NCBI GenBank assembly: GCA_030611385.1
Contig: JAUWPV010000008.1
Coordinates: 1-64,000, forward strand
Direction: 5' to 3'
Source: Bacillota bacterium
Lineage (GTDB): Bacteria > Bacillota > Dethiobacteria > DTU022
DNA length: 64,000 nt
The notes beneath the pieces were generated by a model. That model was not told the DNA's origin, did no database searches, and worked only from the letters and a program-made list of their open reading frames with translations. Positions 11,989 through 21,659 of the stretch are shown in pieces (position 1 is the stretch's first letter; every line of letters starts with the position of its first letter). Both the position numbers and the translations under genes were made by a program.

Positions 11989-12102
11989 ATGAAGGTGAGG
12001 CCCTCAGTAAAAAAAATGTGTGAAAAGTGCAAGATAATCCGGCGCAAGGGCAGGGTTGTGATTATTTGTCAAAACCCGAAGCATAAGCAAACGCAGGGAT
12101 AG
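11989..12102 (+). CDS. rpmJ: 50S ribosomal protein L36 (absent from the ORF track)
   Basis: ATG at 11989: [37 protein letters not shown]; zinc-binding C+ form; between infA and rpsM. Confidence 0.97.
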   Translation: MKVRPSVKKMCEKCKIIRRKGRVVIICQNPKHKQTQG

Positions 12103-12151
12103 TGATCGCGTATATGCCAAGAGAATTACTTTTTAAGGAGGTGTTAAATTA

Positions 12152-12523
12152 TTGGCCAGAATTGCAGGTGTAGACTTACCGCGTGACAAAAGAGTGGAAG
12201 TTGCGCTGAGCTATATTTACGGTATCGGGAGAAACCGGGCGGTGGCGATCCTGTCCCACACTGGGGTTAGCCCCGACACAAGGGTCAAAGATCTGACCGA
12301 AGATGAACTCGGTAGACTGCGTGAATTTGTTGACAAGAACTATAATGTCGAAGGTGATTTACGCCGTGAGGTCGCTTTGAATATCAAGCGATTGGTCGAA
12401 ATCGGTTGTTATCGAGGCATTAGGCACCGGCGTGGTATGCCGGTCAGGGGTCAGAAAACCAAGAATAATGCTCGCACTCGTAAAGGCCCTCGCAAAACAG
12501 TCGGCATCCGCCGCAAGACATAG
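12152..12523 (+). CDS. rpsM: 30S ribosomal protein S13
   Basis: [55 protein letters not shown]. Confidence 0.98.
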   Translation: MARIAGVDLPRDKRVEVALSYIYGIGRNRAVAILSHTGVSPDTRVKDLTEDELGRLREFVDKNYNVEGDLRREVALNIKRLVEIGCYRGIRHRRGMPVRGQKTKNNARTRKGPRKTVGIRRKT

Positions 12524-12554
12524 GATTTGTGGAGAAGGGAGGAAATAAAATAAA

Positions 12555-12947
12555 TTGGTCAAGAAAAAAGGTACCCGCACTAAACGGCGAGAAAGAAAGA
12601 ATGTTGAACGCGGGATTGCTCATATTAAATCGACTTTCAACAATACCTTTATCAGCATTACCGATGTTGACGGAAATAGTATTTCCTGGTCCAGTGCTGG
12701 CAATGTTGGCTATAAAGGATCCCGTAAATCGACACCTTTTGCCGCCCAGCTTGCTGCTGAAGCTGCAGCCAAGGTGGCCATGGATCACGGGATGAAACAG
12801 GTGGAAGTATGTGTTAAAGGACCGGGTGCCGGGCGCGAAGCGGCTATCCGCTCACTGCAGGCTGCCGGCCTGGAGGTTAATGCGATTAAAGATGTCACGC
12901 CGATACCGCATAATGGTTGTCGTCCTCCGAAAAGGCGGAGAGTTTAG
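12555..12947 (+). CDS. rpsK: 30S ribosomal protein S11
   Basis: [40 protein letters not shown]. Confidence 0.98.
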   Translation: MVKKKGTRTKRRERKNVERGIAHIKSTFNNTFISITDVDGNSISWSSAGNVGYKGSRKSTPFAAQLAAEAAAKVAMDHGMKQVEVCVKGPGAGREAAIRSLQAAGLEVNAIKDVTPIPHNGCRPPKRRRV

Positions 12948-12981
12948 TAATTCTATTTAAAGGAGGTGTAACATTATTTAA

Positions 12982-13608
12982 ATGGGACGCCACACTGGAG
13001 CAGTTTGTCGTTTGTGCCGCAGAGAAAAAGATAAGCTTTACCTCAAAGGAGATCGCTGTTATTCTGTTAAATGTGCATTGGAGCGCCATGCTTACCCGCC
13101 TGGAGAACACGGCCAAGGCCGTCAGAAGTTTACCGAATACGGTCAACAGCTGCGCGAAAAGCAAAAAGCGCGCCGTATTTACGGAGTAATGGAGAGACAA
13201 TTTCGCCGCTATTTTAAAGAAGCTGACCGCCGTAGAGGGGTTACCGGTGAAATATTATTGCAGTTATTGGAAAGCCGCCTGGACAGTGTTGTCTATCGCA
13301 TGGGATTGGGAAGATCCCGTGCCGAGGCACGGCAGTTAATTAACCATGGTCATTTTCAGGTTAACGGCCGCAAAGTTGATATTGCCTCTTTTTTAACCAG
13401 GGTCGGCGATGTTGTTGCCGTCCGGGAAAGGTGTCGAAACAAGCCGGTATTTAAACTAATTGTTGCTGCAAGAGAGCAGCAGGGAGTTGTAGGCTGGTTG
13501 GAAGTGGATCATGAAAAACTGGAAGGACGGGTTTTAAGGGTGCCGCAGCGTGAAGAAATTGACGTTTCGGTAACTGAACACCTTATTGTCGAACTTTATT
13601 CCCGTTAA
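12982..13608 (+). CDS. rpsD: 30S ribosomal protein S4
   Basis: [26 protein letters not shown]...S4 domain [38 protein letters not shown]. Confidence 0.98.
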   Translation: MGRHTGAVCRLCRREKDKLYLKGDRCYSVKCALERHAYPPGEHGQGRQKFTEYGQQLREKQKARRIYGVMERQFRRYFKEADRRRGVTGEILLQLLESRLDSVVYRMGLGRSRAEARQLINHGHFQVNGRKVDIASFLTRVGDVVAVRERCRNKPVFKLIVAAREQQGVVGWLEVDHEKLEGRVLRVPQREEIDVSVTEHLIVELYSR

Positions 13609-13660
13609 GTGAACAGTTAACCCTCAATATATCAAACGAGGAGGGTAAATAGGATATATT

Positions 13661-14608
13661 ATGATTGAAATAGAAAAGCCGAAAATCGAATTTGTAGAAA
13701 AAGATGATCAGAACAATTATGGTCGGTTTGTTGTTGAACCTCTGGAAAGAGGATACGGCACTACCCTTGGCAATGCGCTGCGTAGAATACTGCTGTCATC
13801 ACTGCCAGGAGCAGCGATAACTAATGTAAAATTCGACGGAGCCCTGCATGAGTTTTCCAATCTGCCCGGAGTGTTGGAAGATACGATCGAAATCATCCTC
13901 AACTTAAAGGCCGTTTCTTTGAAAATACATTCTGATGAACCGCAAACTCTGGTTTTGGACACCGATAAGGCCGGTGTAATCAAAGCGAAAGATATCAGAG
14001 TGTCTTCTGATGCGGAGATTTTAAACGGGGAACAGCACATCTGTACTTTGGAAGAAAATGCCAGACTCTATATGGAAATGACTGCCATCAATGGACGGGG
14101 TTACGTTCCTGGCGAACGCAATAAACTGCCGCAGCAACCAATTGGTGTAGTACCTGTGGACTCGATGTTTTCACCGATGCGTAAAGTTAATTATCAGGTT
14201 GAAAACACCAGGGTTGGACAAGTAACCGACTACGACAAACTCACTTTAGAGGTTTGGACCGATGGCAGTATCAGGCCTGATGAATCGATCAGCCTGGCGG
14301 CAAAGATATTGAGTGCCCATATTGCTCTTTTTGTCAATCTTGCAGAGCAGGTTGATGAGGTTGAGATGCCTGCTTATCCCCCGGAAGAAGACCGTAAGCG
14401 GATCCTTGATATGACCATAGAAGAATTGGATTTATCGGTGCGGTCATACAATTGTCTCAAGCGAGCCAGCATTAACATGGTTAAGGAATTGGTTTGCAAG
14501 ACAGAGGATGAAATGATCAAAGTACGCAACCTGGGTAAAAAATCGCTGGAAGAAGTTGAACAAAAGCTGGATGAGCTTGGGTTCAGCTTCAACAAGAGTG
14601 GAGAGTAA
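13661..14608 (+). CDS. rpoA: DNA-directed RNA polymerase subunit alpha
   Basis: [30 protein letters not shown]; alpha-CTD present. Confidence 0.99.
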   Translation: MIEIEKPKIEFVEKDDQNNYGRFVVEPLERGYGTTLGNALRRILLSSLPGAAITNVKFDGALHEFSNLPGVLEDTIEIILNLKAVSLKIHSDEPQTLVLDTDKAGVIKAKDIRVSSDAEILNGEQHICTLEENARLYMEMTAINGRGYVPGERNKLPQQPIGVVPVDSMFSPMRKVNYQVENTRVGQVTDYDKLTLEVWTDGSIRPDESISLAAKILSAHIALFVNLAEQVDEVEMPAYPPEEDRKRILDMTIEELDLSVRSYNCLKRASINMVKELVCKTEDEMIKVRNLGKKSLEEVEQKLDELGFSFNKSGE

Positions 14609-14630
14609 GCCTTTAAGGAGGAAGTAGAGC

Positions 14631-14975
14631 ATGCCCTATCAGAAACTGAGCCGAAAAAGCGGGCCCAGGCGAGCCCTTTTACGCGGACTGGTTACATCGT
14701 TTTTAAGGACAGGCAGTATTGAAACAACTTCAGCCAGGGCAGCGGCAATTCGTTCGCTGGCCGAGAAAATGGTCACCCTGGCCAAACGGGGGGATCTGCA
14801 TGCCCGCCGCCAGGTTCTGGCCTACTTACTGGATGAGGATGTGGTGACTCTTCTTTTCGAGAAAATCGGCCCGAAAATGGAAGGCCGGGAAGGCGGCTAC
14901 ACACGTATTATCAAAAAAGGTCCGCGCCGTGGAGATGGAGCACCAATGGTTATTCTGGAACTCGTGTCCGAGTAG
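14631..14975 (+). CDS. rplQ: 50S ribosomal protein L17
   Basis: [30 protein letters not shown]. Confidence 0.97.
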   Translation: MPYQKLSRKSGPRRALLRGLVTSFLRTGSIETTSARAAAIRSLAEKMVTLAKRGDLHARRQVLAYLLDEDVVTLLFEKIGPKMEGREGGYTRIIKKGPRRGDGAPMVILELVSE

Positions 14976-14982
14976 TTGACCA

Positions 14983-15843
14983 ATGGTTAACCGTCCTGAG
15001 ATAATAGTCGAAGCCAGAAATTTGGCCTATCATTACCCAGGTGAAGAAGCAACTTCTTTTCCTGCCCTTTCCGGGATCAACGTGGCCGTTTACAGGGGAG
15101 AATATCTGGCCCTGATCGGTCCGAACGGTTCCGGAAAAACTACTTTACTGAAGCTTTTTAATGCCCTGCTGGTCCCTTCGGATGGTGAGGTACGGGTTGA
15201 GGGTGTTTCTACGATAGATGAAGTGGAAATACCCCGGATTCGCCGAATCTGTGGAATGATCTTCCAAAATCCCGACAATCAGCTTGTAGCGACAACAGTC
15301 GAGGAAGACATTGCTTTTGGTTTGGAGAACCTGGCCCTACCCTCTGCTGAAATCAGGCAGAGGGTAGGTGAGGTGGCCCGCATGCTGAACCTGGAGCATC
15401 TGCTACAGCAGCCACCCCATTTACTTTCCGGTGGTGAAAAACAAAGAGTGGCTATAGCCGGTGTTTTAGCGATGCAGCCAGGTTGTATCCTGATGGATGA
15501 ACCGACTGCAATGCTTGATACGGCTAGCCGCCGGGATGTAAATGACATGGTCCGCATGCTCAGGCAGAATCATAATATTGCAGTGGTTCACGTAACCCAT
15601 TTTCCGGAAGAGGCGGCTTTTGCTGAACGGGTTATTGTCTTAAATCAAGGCAGACTGGTCAGGCAGGGTCCTCCGAAAGCAGTGCTGACAGACCTTTCTC
15701 TTCTGCATAGTCTTGGATTACAAAGTACAGCCGCAAGCGAACTGGCTGCTTTGCTTCGTGAAGATGGTTTCGAACTGCCTTCACAATTACTACACAACCG
15801 GGAGCTGGTTGACAGCCTATGTTCATTGGAACTGAAAAGCTGA
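14983..15843 (+). CDS. ecfA1: Energy-coupling factor transporter ATPase
   Basis: Walker A GPNGSGKTT, LSGGEKQRVAIAG, Walker B CILMDEPTAMLD; position after rplQ. Confidence 0.92.
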   Translation: MVNRPEIIVEARNLAYHYPGEEATSFPALSGINVAVYRGEYLALIGPNGSGKTTLLKLFNALLVPSDGEVRVEGVSTIDEVEIPRIRRICGMIFQNPDNQLVATTVEEDIAFGLENLALPSAEIRQRVGEVARMLNLEHLLQQPPHLLSGGEKQRVAIAGVLAMQPGCILMDEPTAMLDTASRRDVNDMVRMLRQNHNIAVVHVTHFPEEAAFAERVIVLNQGRLVRQGPPKAVLTDLSLLHSLGLQSTAASELAALLREDGFELPSQLLHNRELVDSLCSLELKS

Positions 15844-16679
15844 CCTATACCTATATGTCCGGTACCCCCTTTGCCGCAACAGCTTTAAACGAAGTCTCTT
15901 TCAGCCTGGGAAAGGGCGAAATTACCTTGATTATCGGACCTTCCGGGTCAGGCAAATCAACCCTGATTCAACATTTGAATGGACTGCTTAAGCCATCCTC
16001 CGGTCGGGTATATTTTAAAGGGCAGGCGATTGGTTCGGATAAAGGTGAGCTGCTTCGCCTGAGGCGTCGCATCGGCCTTGTTTTCCAGATACCCGAAGAA
16101 CATTTTTTTTCGGAAACCATATACGATGAAATCGCTTTTGCTCCGCGCAATCTCGGCCTTGCCGAGAGCGAAGTTCGGATCAGGGTTAAGGATGCCCTGG
16201 AAAAAGTCGGCCTGAGAGCAGAACAGCTTCAGTATCGGCATCCTTTTCAACTCAGTGCGGGGCAAAAACGCCTTGTAGCTGTAGCATCAGTTCTTTCCAT
16301 GAATCCGGAAGTACTTATTCTCGATGAACCGACAGCGGGGCTTGATCCTTCCCATCGGCGAAATCTCTTTGCTTTACTGGACAACCTTAACCGCAGTGGC
16401 GGGTTGACTGTTATTATTTCCACCCACCACCTTGACGATGTCGTTGCTTTGGCCCACAGCGTTTTCGTACTGCAGGGGGGCAGAATGGTTTTAGCCGGTC
16501 CGCCATCGGAAATATTTACTACACGCGAAAAGCTTTACGATCTGGGTCTGTCCCTGCCGTCGGTAACCGAGATTATGCACAGTGTGAAGGAAAAAGGTCT
16601 GCCGGTTAAAACAAACATTTATACCCTGGCCGGGGCGAGGCAGGAGATAAACAGATTAAAGGGGCGGCCTGGGCGATGA
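15819..16679 (+). CDS. ecfA2: Energy-coupling factor transporter ATPase
   Basis: GPSGSGKST, LSAGQKRLVAVAS, VLILDEPTAGLDP. Confidence 0.92.
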   Translation: MFIGTEKLTYTYMSGTPFAATALNEVSFSLGKGEITLIIGPSGSGKSTLIQHLNGLLKPSSGRVYFKGQAIGSDKGELLRLRRRIGLVFQIPEEHFFSETIYDEIAFAPRNLGLAESEVRIRVKDALEKVGLRAEQLQYRHPFQLSAGQKRLVAVASVLSMNPEVLILDEPTAGLDPSHRRNLFALLDNLNRSGGLTVIISTHHLDDVVALAHSVFVLQGGRMVLAGPPSEIFTTREKLYDLGLSLPSVTEIMHSVKEKGLPVKTNIYTLAGARQEINRLKGRPGR

Positions 16680-17473
16680 GCCGAAGTATTACTTTGGGAC
16701 AGTACCTGCCGGGCGAAAGCCTTATCCATCGCCTTAATCCCCGTATGAAAATATTAGCGCTGCTCTTATTTCTGATTCTGCTCTTCAGCCTGAAAACTTA
16801 TGGTGGTTTGACTGCCCTGTTTTTTATAGCGCTGGGTATGATTGCAGTCGCGAAAGTTCCATTCCGCTATTTCTTGCGCGGTTTAAAGCCAATACTTTAT
16901 ATCGTTGTATTTGCCCTGATTATCTATTTGTTTTTTACCAAGGGTGGCGTAGTCTTGCTGAGAATCGGTTTCATTACGGTAGAATCAGAAGGGGTGCGGG
17001 AAGGGATATTTGTAATTGCACGCCTGTTTACCCTGATTCTATTCTCCCTTTTGGTCACCCTGACGACTACACCGCTTTCCCTGACTTACGGGATGAGTTA
17101 CTTCTTGAAGCCACTACGATACTTTGGCCTACCCACCGAAGAGGTAGCCATGATCATGGCTATAGCCCTGCGGTTTATACCGACATTGATGGAAGAGAGC
17201 CAGCGGCTGATGCGTGCCCAGGTTGCCCGGGGGGCAGATTTTGAGACTGGCTCGATTTTCCGCAAAGCAAAAAGCCTGGTCCCGCTGATTGTCCCGCTCT
17301 TCGTCAGTGCTTTCCGGAGGGCTGATGAACTGGCTTTAGCTATGGAAGCGCGCGGTTATCGCCTCGGCGCCAGGCGTACCCGGATGTATGAAGATTTAAT
17401 TGCGCCCAGAGACTGGGCTGTTCTCTCTTTCATCCTGGTACTATTCTCCGCCGCTCTGGCCTTTGGCCTGTAA
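16676..17473 (+). CDS. ecfT: Energy-coupling factor transporter transmembrane protein EcfT
   Basis: RLNPRMKILALLLFLILLF; C-terminal ALAMEARGYRLGARRTR motif. Confidence 0.92.
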   Translation: MSRSITLGQYLPGESLIHRLNPRMKILALLLFLILLFSLKTYGGLTALFFIALGMIAVAKVPFRYFLRGLKPILYIVVFALIIYLFFTKGGVVLLRIGFITVESEGVREGIFVIARLFTLILFSLLVTLTTTPLSLTYGMSYFLKPLRYFGLPTEEVAMIMAIALRFIPTLMEESQRLMRAQVARGADFETGSIFRKAKSLVPLIVPLFVSAFRRADELALAMEARGYRLGARRTRMYEDLIAPRDWAVLSFILVLFSAALAFGL

Positions 17474-17484
17474 AGGAGTATGCA

Positions 17485-18231
17485 ATGACCAATACACTGA
17501 TTCGGATCACCTATGATGGTACTGCCTACAGCGGTTTTCAACTCCAGATCAACGCGCCGACTGTTCAGGAAGCCCTGGAGCGGGCTCTCGAAGTAATTTA
17601 TAAGCAGCCGGTGCGCGTTATCGGCGCCAGCCGTACTGATGCCGGTGTGCATGCCCGCGGTCAGGCTGCAAATTACCAGGCCCCTTTTCGCATTGCAGCT
17701 GAAAAATTGCCGTATGCCTTAAACACCCTGTTGCCGCCGGATATTGTTGTTACTGAAGCGCAGGAAGTTGGAGAAAAATTTCACGCCCGTTTTGATGGCC
17801 GTCGCAAAATATATAGCTATAGTATCGATCTTGCAGCGTACCCACAGGTAATGAAGCGGTCCTCTAGCTGGCATCTGCTCGACCGGATGGATCTGAAGGT
17901 TCTTGATGAAGCGGCGCGTTTATTTGAAGGAACCCATGATTTTAAACCCTTTCGGGCAACCGGCACGGTGATTGCCGATACAACCAGGACCATCTACCGT
18001 GTAGAACCGCTGGAACTGCCCGAAGAGCAGTTCATGGTCATCTATTTTGAAGGCAGTGGTTTTCTCTACCGCATGGTCCGTTTAATAACCGGTAGCCTGG
18101 TCCGCGCCGGTAAAGGCTTGGTTACCCTGAACGAAATAAAGGCCGCCCTGGCCGGGATTAATCCCGCGGCTATCGGCCCTACAGCTCCGGCCCACGGTCT
18201 CTGTCTCGAAAAAGTGTTTTATGAGTTGTAA
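17485..18231 (+). CDS. truA: tRNA pseudouridine(38-40) synthase
   Basis: ITYDGTAYSGFQLQ, GASRTDAGVHARGQ. Confidence 0.96.
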   Translation: MTNTLIRITYDGTAYSGFQLQINAPTVQEALERALEVIYKQPVRVIGASRTDAGVHARGQAANYQAPFRIAAEKLPYALNTLLPPDIVVTEAQEVGEKFHARFDGRRKIYSYSIDLAAYPQVMKRSSSWHLLDRMDLKVLDEAARLFEGTHDFKPFRATGTVIADTTRTIYRVEPLELPEEQFMVIYFEGSGFLYRMVRLITGSLVRAGKGLVTLNEIKAALAGINPAAIGPTAPAHGLCLEKVFYEL

Positions 18232-18276
18232 CGGTAATTATTTAATGGAAAATAGTGTTTTAGCGGCTCAATTAGC

Positions 18277-18305
18277 TTGACAGGCACTGTCTGGTATATT
18301 AAAAT
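18277..18305 (+). promoter_or_regulatory. Predicted sigma-A promoter for rplM-rpsI
   Basis: TTGACA (18277-18282), 17-nt spacer, TAAAAT (18300-18305), upstream of rplM. Confidence 0.7.
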
Positions 18306-18349
18306 ATGGTTTGTAGCTTTACTGGAACAGGCAAAAGGAGAGGGTAGAA

Positions 18350-18817
18350 ATGCGCACCACTTACATGGCTAAACCTCATGCAATAAACCGCAGCTGGTAT
18401 ATTATCGATGCCGCCGGACGATCCCTGGGAAGGGTGGCTACGGAAGCAGCCCGGCTGCTAAGAGGAAAGCACAAACCAGAGTTTACTCCCCATATTGACA
18501 CCGGCGATCATGTAATTATTCTCAATGCCGGCCGGGTTGTTTTGACCGGGCGTAAACTGGAACAAAAATTTTACTATCGCCATTCCGGATTTCCGGGAGG
18601 CCTGAAAAAAATTGATTACGCGACCCTGATGGACCAGAAACCGGAGAAAGCGGTATACATGGCTATTAGCGGTATGCTTCCCCACAATCGTCTGGGCCGG
18701 GCAATGCTTAAAAAATTGCGTGTATACAGAGATAACAAGCACGAGCAACAGGCTCAGAAGCCGCAGCGATGGGGTGAAGGGCTGGATGAAAAGATGGAAG
18801 GAGGCCCTGACTCTTGA
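18350..18817 (+). CDS. rplM: 50S ribosomal protein L13
   Basis: [47 protein letters not shown]. Confidence 0.97.
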   Translation: MRTTYMAKPHAINRSWYIIDAAGRSLGRVATEAARLLRGKHKPEFTPHIDTGDHVIILNAGRVVLTGRKLEQKFYYRHSGFPGGLKKIDYATLMDQKPEKAVYMAISGMLPHNRLGRAMLKKLRVYRDNKHEQQAQKPQRWGEGLDEKMEGGPDS

Positions 18818-19206
18818 GCGAAGTGCAATATTTGGGTACCGGGCGTCGTAAAGAATCGGTAGCGAGAGTTCGTATGATGTCTGGTAGTGGAAAAATCGTA
18901 GTTAACGGAAAAGTGATGGACCAATACTTTGGTCTGGAAACACTGAAGCTGATTATCAGGCAGCCGCTGGTGGCTACAGAGACCGAAGGGCGTTTTGATA
19001 TCATCGCCAAGGTTGAAGGAGGCGGTTTTTCAGGACAGGCCGGAGCAATCAGGCACGGTATAGCCCGGGCGCTTTTACAGGTCGATGGTGAGTTCAGGCC
19101 GGCGCTGAAAAAAAACGGTTATCTTACGCGCGATCCGCGAATGAAAGAGCGTAAAAAATGCGGCTTGAAAAAAGCCCGCCGCGCTCCCCAGTTTTCCAAG
19201 CGGTAA
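18814..19206 (+). CDS. rpsI: 30S ribosomal protein S9
   Basis: [29 protein letters not shown]-terminal RRAPQFSKR. Confidence 0.98.
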   Translation: MSEVQYLGTGRRKESVARVRMMSGSGKIVVNGKVMDQYFGLETLKLIIRQPLVATETEGRFDIIAKVEGGGFSGQAGAIRHGIARALLQVDGEFRPALKKNGYLTRDPRMKERKKCGLKKARRAPQFSKR

Positions 19207-19232
19207 ACTTTCAACTTCTTCAAATATTGACG

Positions 19233-19276
19233 TAAACCCACTTAAAGCATTTTATAACGCTTCCGGTGGGTTTTTT
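19233..19276 (+). terminator. Intrinsic terminator after rpsI
   Basis: AAACCCAC...GTGGGTTTTTT inverted repeat with T-run. Confidence 0.7.
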
Positions 19277-19411
19277 ATGTCAGGCGGAGAAACACACTTA
19301 AAATAATAATAAATCCCGATCCGGCCCAGCTAAAAGAAGAGTATATTTCAATAATTGAAGGTAAACAGCAGTGCATCTGGTTTTGACGAAACATAAGGAG
19401 CTGAAGAGACA

Positions 19412-20281
19412 GTGAAAGAGATCAGACCGGGAGTCTGGTTTGTCGAAGCAGAAAATAAAGGCCGCTATCCTTACTCCCATTCCCTTTATCTCAAGGGGGC
19501 GGGAAACCTGTTAATCGACACCGGTGCCGGCCTGGTCTTAGAAGAGCTGGCTGCCAAAACAGAACAGGTGGTTTTGAGCCACTATCACCGCGACCATGTT
19601 ACCTTTAATTATCTCTTTAAGGGGGCTTCAATCTCAATTCACCGGGAAGATGCCCCCGGGGTGGAATCGCTGGAAGGGTTTTTACGCTTAAGCGGTTTTG
19701 ATCAGGTCGATATCGAAGCTTACTGGAAGATGATCCGGCAAATTGATTTTTCGGCCACAAAGGTCGACCGTTATCTAGTCGACGGTGATTATTTCGATCT
19801 CGGCAGGCTGAAGGTTAGGGTACTTCATTTCCCCGGGCATACTCCCGGGCACTGCGGTTTTCTGGTTGAAGAATATAACCTTATTTATGCTTCTGACATA
19901 GATTTGACCGCTTTTGGCCCCTGGTATGGTAATCCTTCATCAGATCACGATCAGTTCCGCCTCTCGATTCGCCGCTTGCGCGACCTGAAACCCGAGCTGT
20001 TAGTGACCGGTCACAATACGATGGTTGCTAATAAAATTGATCAAAAACTGGCTGCCTATGAAGCTGTGCTCGATCAGCGTGATGAAGCAATCCTGGCTGT
20101 TTTAAAAGAAAAACCGGCTACTCTGGAACAGCTTGCGGCAAAAAAAATAATCTACCGGCGCCACTTCGACCAGGAAATACTGCGTTTCTTTGAAAAAAGC
20201 ATGATCAACAAGCATTTAGAAAGTCTGCTTAAAAGAGAAATGATCGCTAAATCGGAAGAAGGGCTTTTTGTGGCGCTTTAG
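19412..20281 (+). CDS. MBL-fold metallo-hydrolase
   Basis: LSHYHRDHVTFNYLF motif, FPGHTPGHCGF, VTGHNTM; helical C-terminal extension. Confidence 0.85.
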   Translation: MKEIRPGVWFVEAENKGRYPYSHSLYLKGAGNLLIDTGAGLVLEELAAKTEQVVLSHYHRDHVTFNYLFKGASISIHREDAPGVESLEGFLRLSGFDQVDIEAYWKMIRQIDFSATKVDRYLVDGDYFDLGRLKVRVLHFPGHTPGHCGFLVEEYNLIYASDIDLTAFGPWYGNPSSDHDQFRLSIRRLRDLKPELLVTGHNTMVANKIDQKLAAYEAVLDQRDEAILAVLKEKPATLEQLAAKKIIYRRHFDQEILRFFEKSMINKHLESLLKREMIAKSEEGLFVAL

Positions 20282-20433
20282 ATAGCGCTTTCATGCTCCT
20301 TTGCTCAGTTGTCAAAGTGATTGATCTAAACTATAATATGTTTGAGATCAGGATAAAATAAAAAGGAATGGTTTTAGGGTTACTTACCGGTAGCCGGAAA
20401 ATTGTCAGGTGATGAACAGCTAAAAAGAAGGTA

Positions 20434-21174
20434 ATGGCGATGAAAATTCAAAATTACATTGAAGAAAAATTAAACCAGGGCGCAGTTCATGTCACCCTGA
20501 TCGACCCCTCACGCCAGACCCCTGATGCAGCTGCCCGGCTGACCGAAACCGCCCAGGAAGTAGGTAGTGATCTGATTTTTGTCGGCGGGGCAACCGGGAT
20601 TACCCAGCACGCTCTTACTGAAACAGCTAAAGCGGTAAAGGAGCGGGTTTCTATTCCGGTGCTGTTTTTTCCGACAGGCACTGAATCGATCAGCCTCAAC
20701 CTTGACGCTTTCCTTTTTTTGAGTCTGCTCAATTCCCGTAATGCACAGTTTTTCAGCGGAACCCAGTCGCGGGTGGCTCCGGTCTTAAAACGCCTTGAAA
20801 TTGAGATATTATCAGTTGGTTATATCGTGGTTGAACCGGGAATGAAGTTGGGGGAGATTGGTGAAATCGATCTTGTTGCCCGGGATAATTTCTGGCAGGC
20901 GGTTGGCTATGCCCTTACCGCCCAATTTATGGGAATGTCCTATGTTTATCTTGAAGCCGGCAACGGGGCAGCCCAGCCGGTTCCGGCCGGGATGATCCGG
21001 GCAGTTAAGCGGGAAATTGCGGTGCCGCTGATTATCGGAGGCGGCATTCGCACGGCGATCGATGCTCGCCGGGTGCGCCAGGCCGGCGCCGATATTGTGG
21101 TAACCGGCACCGTCATTGAAACGGCCGGTTACCGCGAACGACTCCGCTCGATCTTAAGCGCGTTGAAAGACTGA
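20434..21174 (+). CDS. Geranylgeranylglyceryl/heptaprenylglyceryl phosphate synthase family protein
   Basis: VTLIDPSRQ, FVGGATGIT, VLFFPTGTESIS, YLEAGNGAAQPVP, PLIIGGGIRTAIDARRVRQAGADIVVTGTVIE: TIM-barrel GGGPS signatures. Confidence 0.85.
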   Translation: MAMKIQNYIEEKLNQGAVHVTLIDPSRQTPDAAARLTETAQEVGSDLIFVGGATGITQHALTETAKAVKERVSIPVLFFPTGTESISLNLDAFLFLSLLNSRNAQFFSGTQSRVAPVLKRLEIEILSVGYIVVEPGMKLGEIGEIDLVARDNFWQAVGYALTAQFMGMSYVYLEAGNGAAQPVPAGMIRAVKREIAVPLIIGGGIRTAIDARRVRQAGADIVVTGTVIETAGYRERLRSILSALKD

Positions 21175-21209
21175 AAACATGGAAAAAAATTGAATGCATA
21201 CCTAATGTC

Positions 21210-21238
21210 AAAAAACACCCGAGACATGGGTGTTTTTT
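21210..21238. terminator. Hairpin downstream of precursor 1
   Basis: Perfect 11-bp stem AAAAAACACCC / GGGTGTTTTTT, 7-nt loop. Confidence 0.75.
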
Positions 21239-21325
21239 ATGATACTAAAACCAGATATGCAAACACGAGCTATCTAATAAATGCTGTTTTCTGCCTGATG
21301 ATGGCAAGTTATGGATTTAATATTA

Positions 21326-21430
21326 TTAGACTGGCTGATCATTTACAACTATTCCCGAGACATTTCCTGCCGTCAAGCTCTTCAAATCCGCGTATTCGAC
21401 CAGTTCAGGTTTTTCATATTCCCGCTTCAA
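21326..21430 (-). CDS. Lasso-type RiPP precursor peptide 1 (absent from the ORF track)
   Basis: TTG start, 34 aa: MKREYEKPELVEYADLKSLTA|GNVSGIVVNDQPV*. YxxP leader motif, Thr at -2 of the predicted cleavage site; AGGAAG Shine-Dalgarno; near-identical leader in precursors 2 and 3. Confidence 0.82.
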   Translation of the reverse strand: MKREYEKPELVEYADLKSLTAGNVSGIVVNDQPV

Positions 21431-21482
21431 AGAATCACTTCCTATTGATAATATTTGCATTGCGCAGACTATTTATGCTTGT

Positions 21483-21511
21483 ATTGTAATCAAGGCATAG
21501 TATTGTGTCAA
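21483..21511 (-). promoter_or_regulatory. Predicted sigma-A promoter for precursor 1
   Basis: On the minus strand: TTGACA, 17-nt spacer, TACAAT. Confidence 0.6.
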
Positions 21512-21552
21512 TGGTTTGGATACAAAAAGTCAAGCAAATTCAATGATTAAGA

Positions 21553-21655
21553 GGAAGGCAATTTGAAAAGCCATGCCTGGCTCGAAGTGGCCGGCCTGAC
21601 TTATAAAGAAAATCTGGAGCATTTAAACACCTACACTCCAATACTGGAAGGATAA
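21553..21655 (+). pseudogene. Relic of lasso biosynthesis B2 protein (3' end only)
   Basis: Encodes LKSHAWLEVAGLTYKENLEHLNTYTPILEG*, nearly identical to the C-terminus of the intact B2 gene at 25630-26064 (LQSHAWFEVAGLPYKESKEHLNTYTPILEG*). Confidence 0.85.
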
Positions 21656-21659
21656 TACG

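Noticed and set aside
21190-21489. Plus-strand ORF of 99 aa
   Set aside because: No family resemblance, and it covers a terminator; the homologous stretch at 24855-25080 does not keep this frame, whereas the minus-strand precursor frame is conserved.
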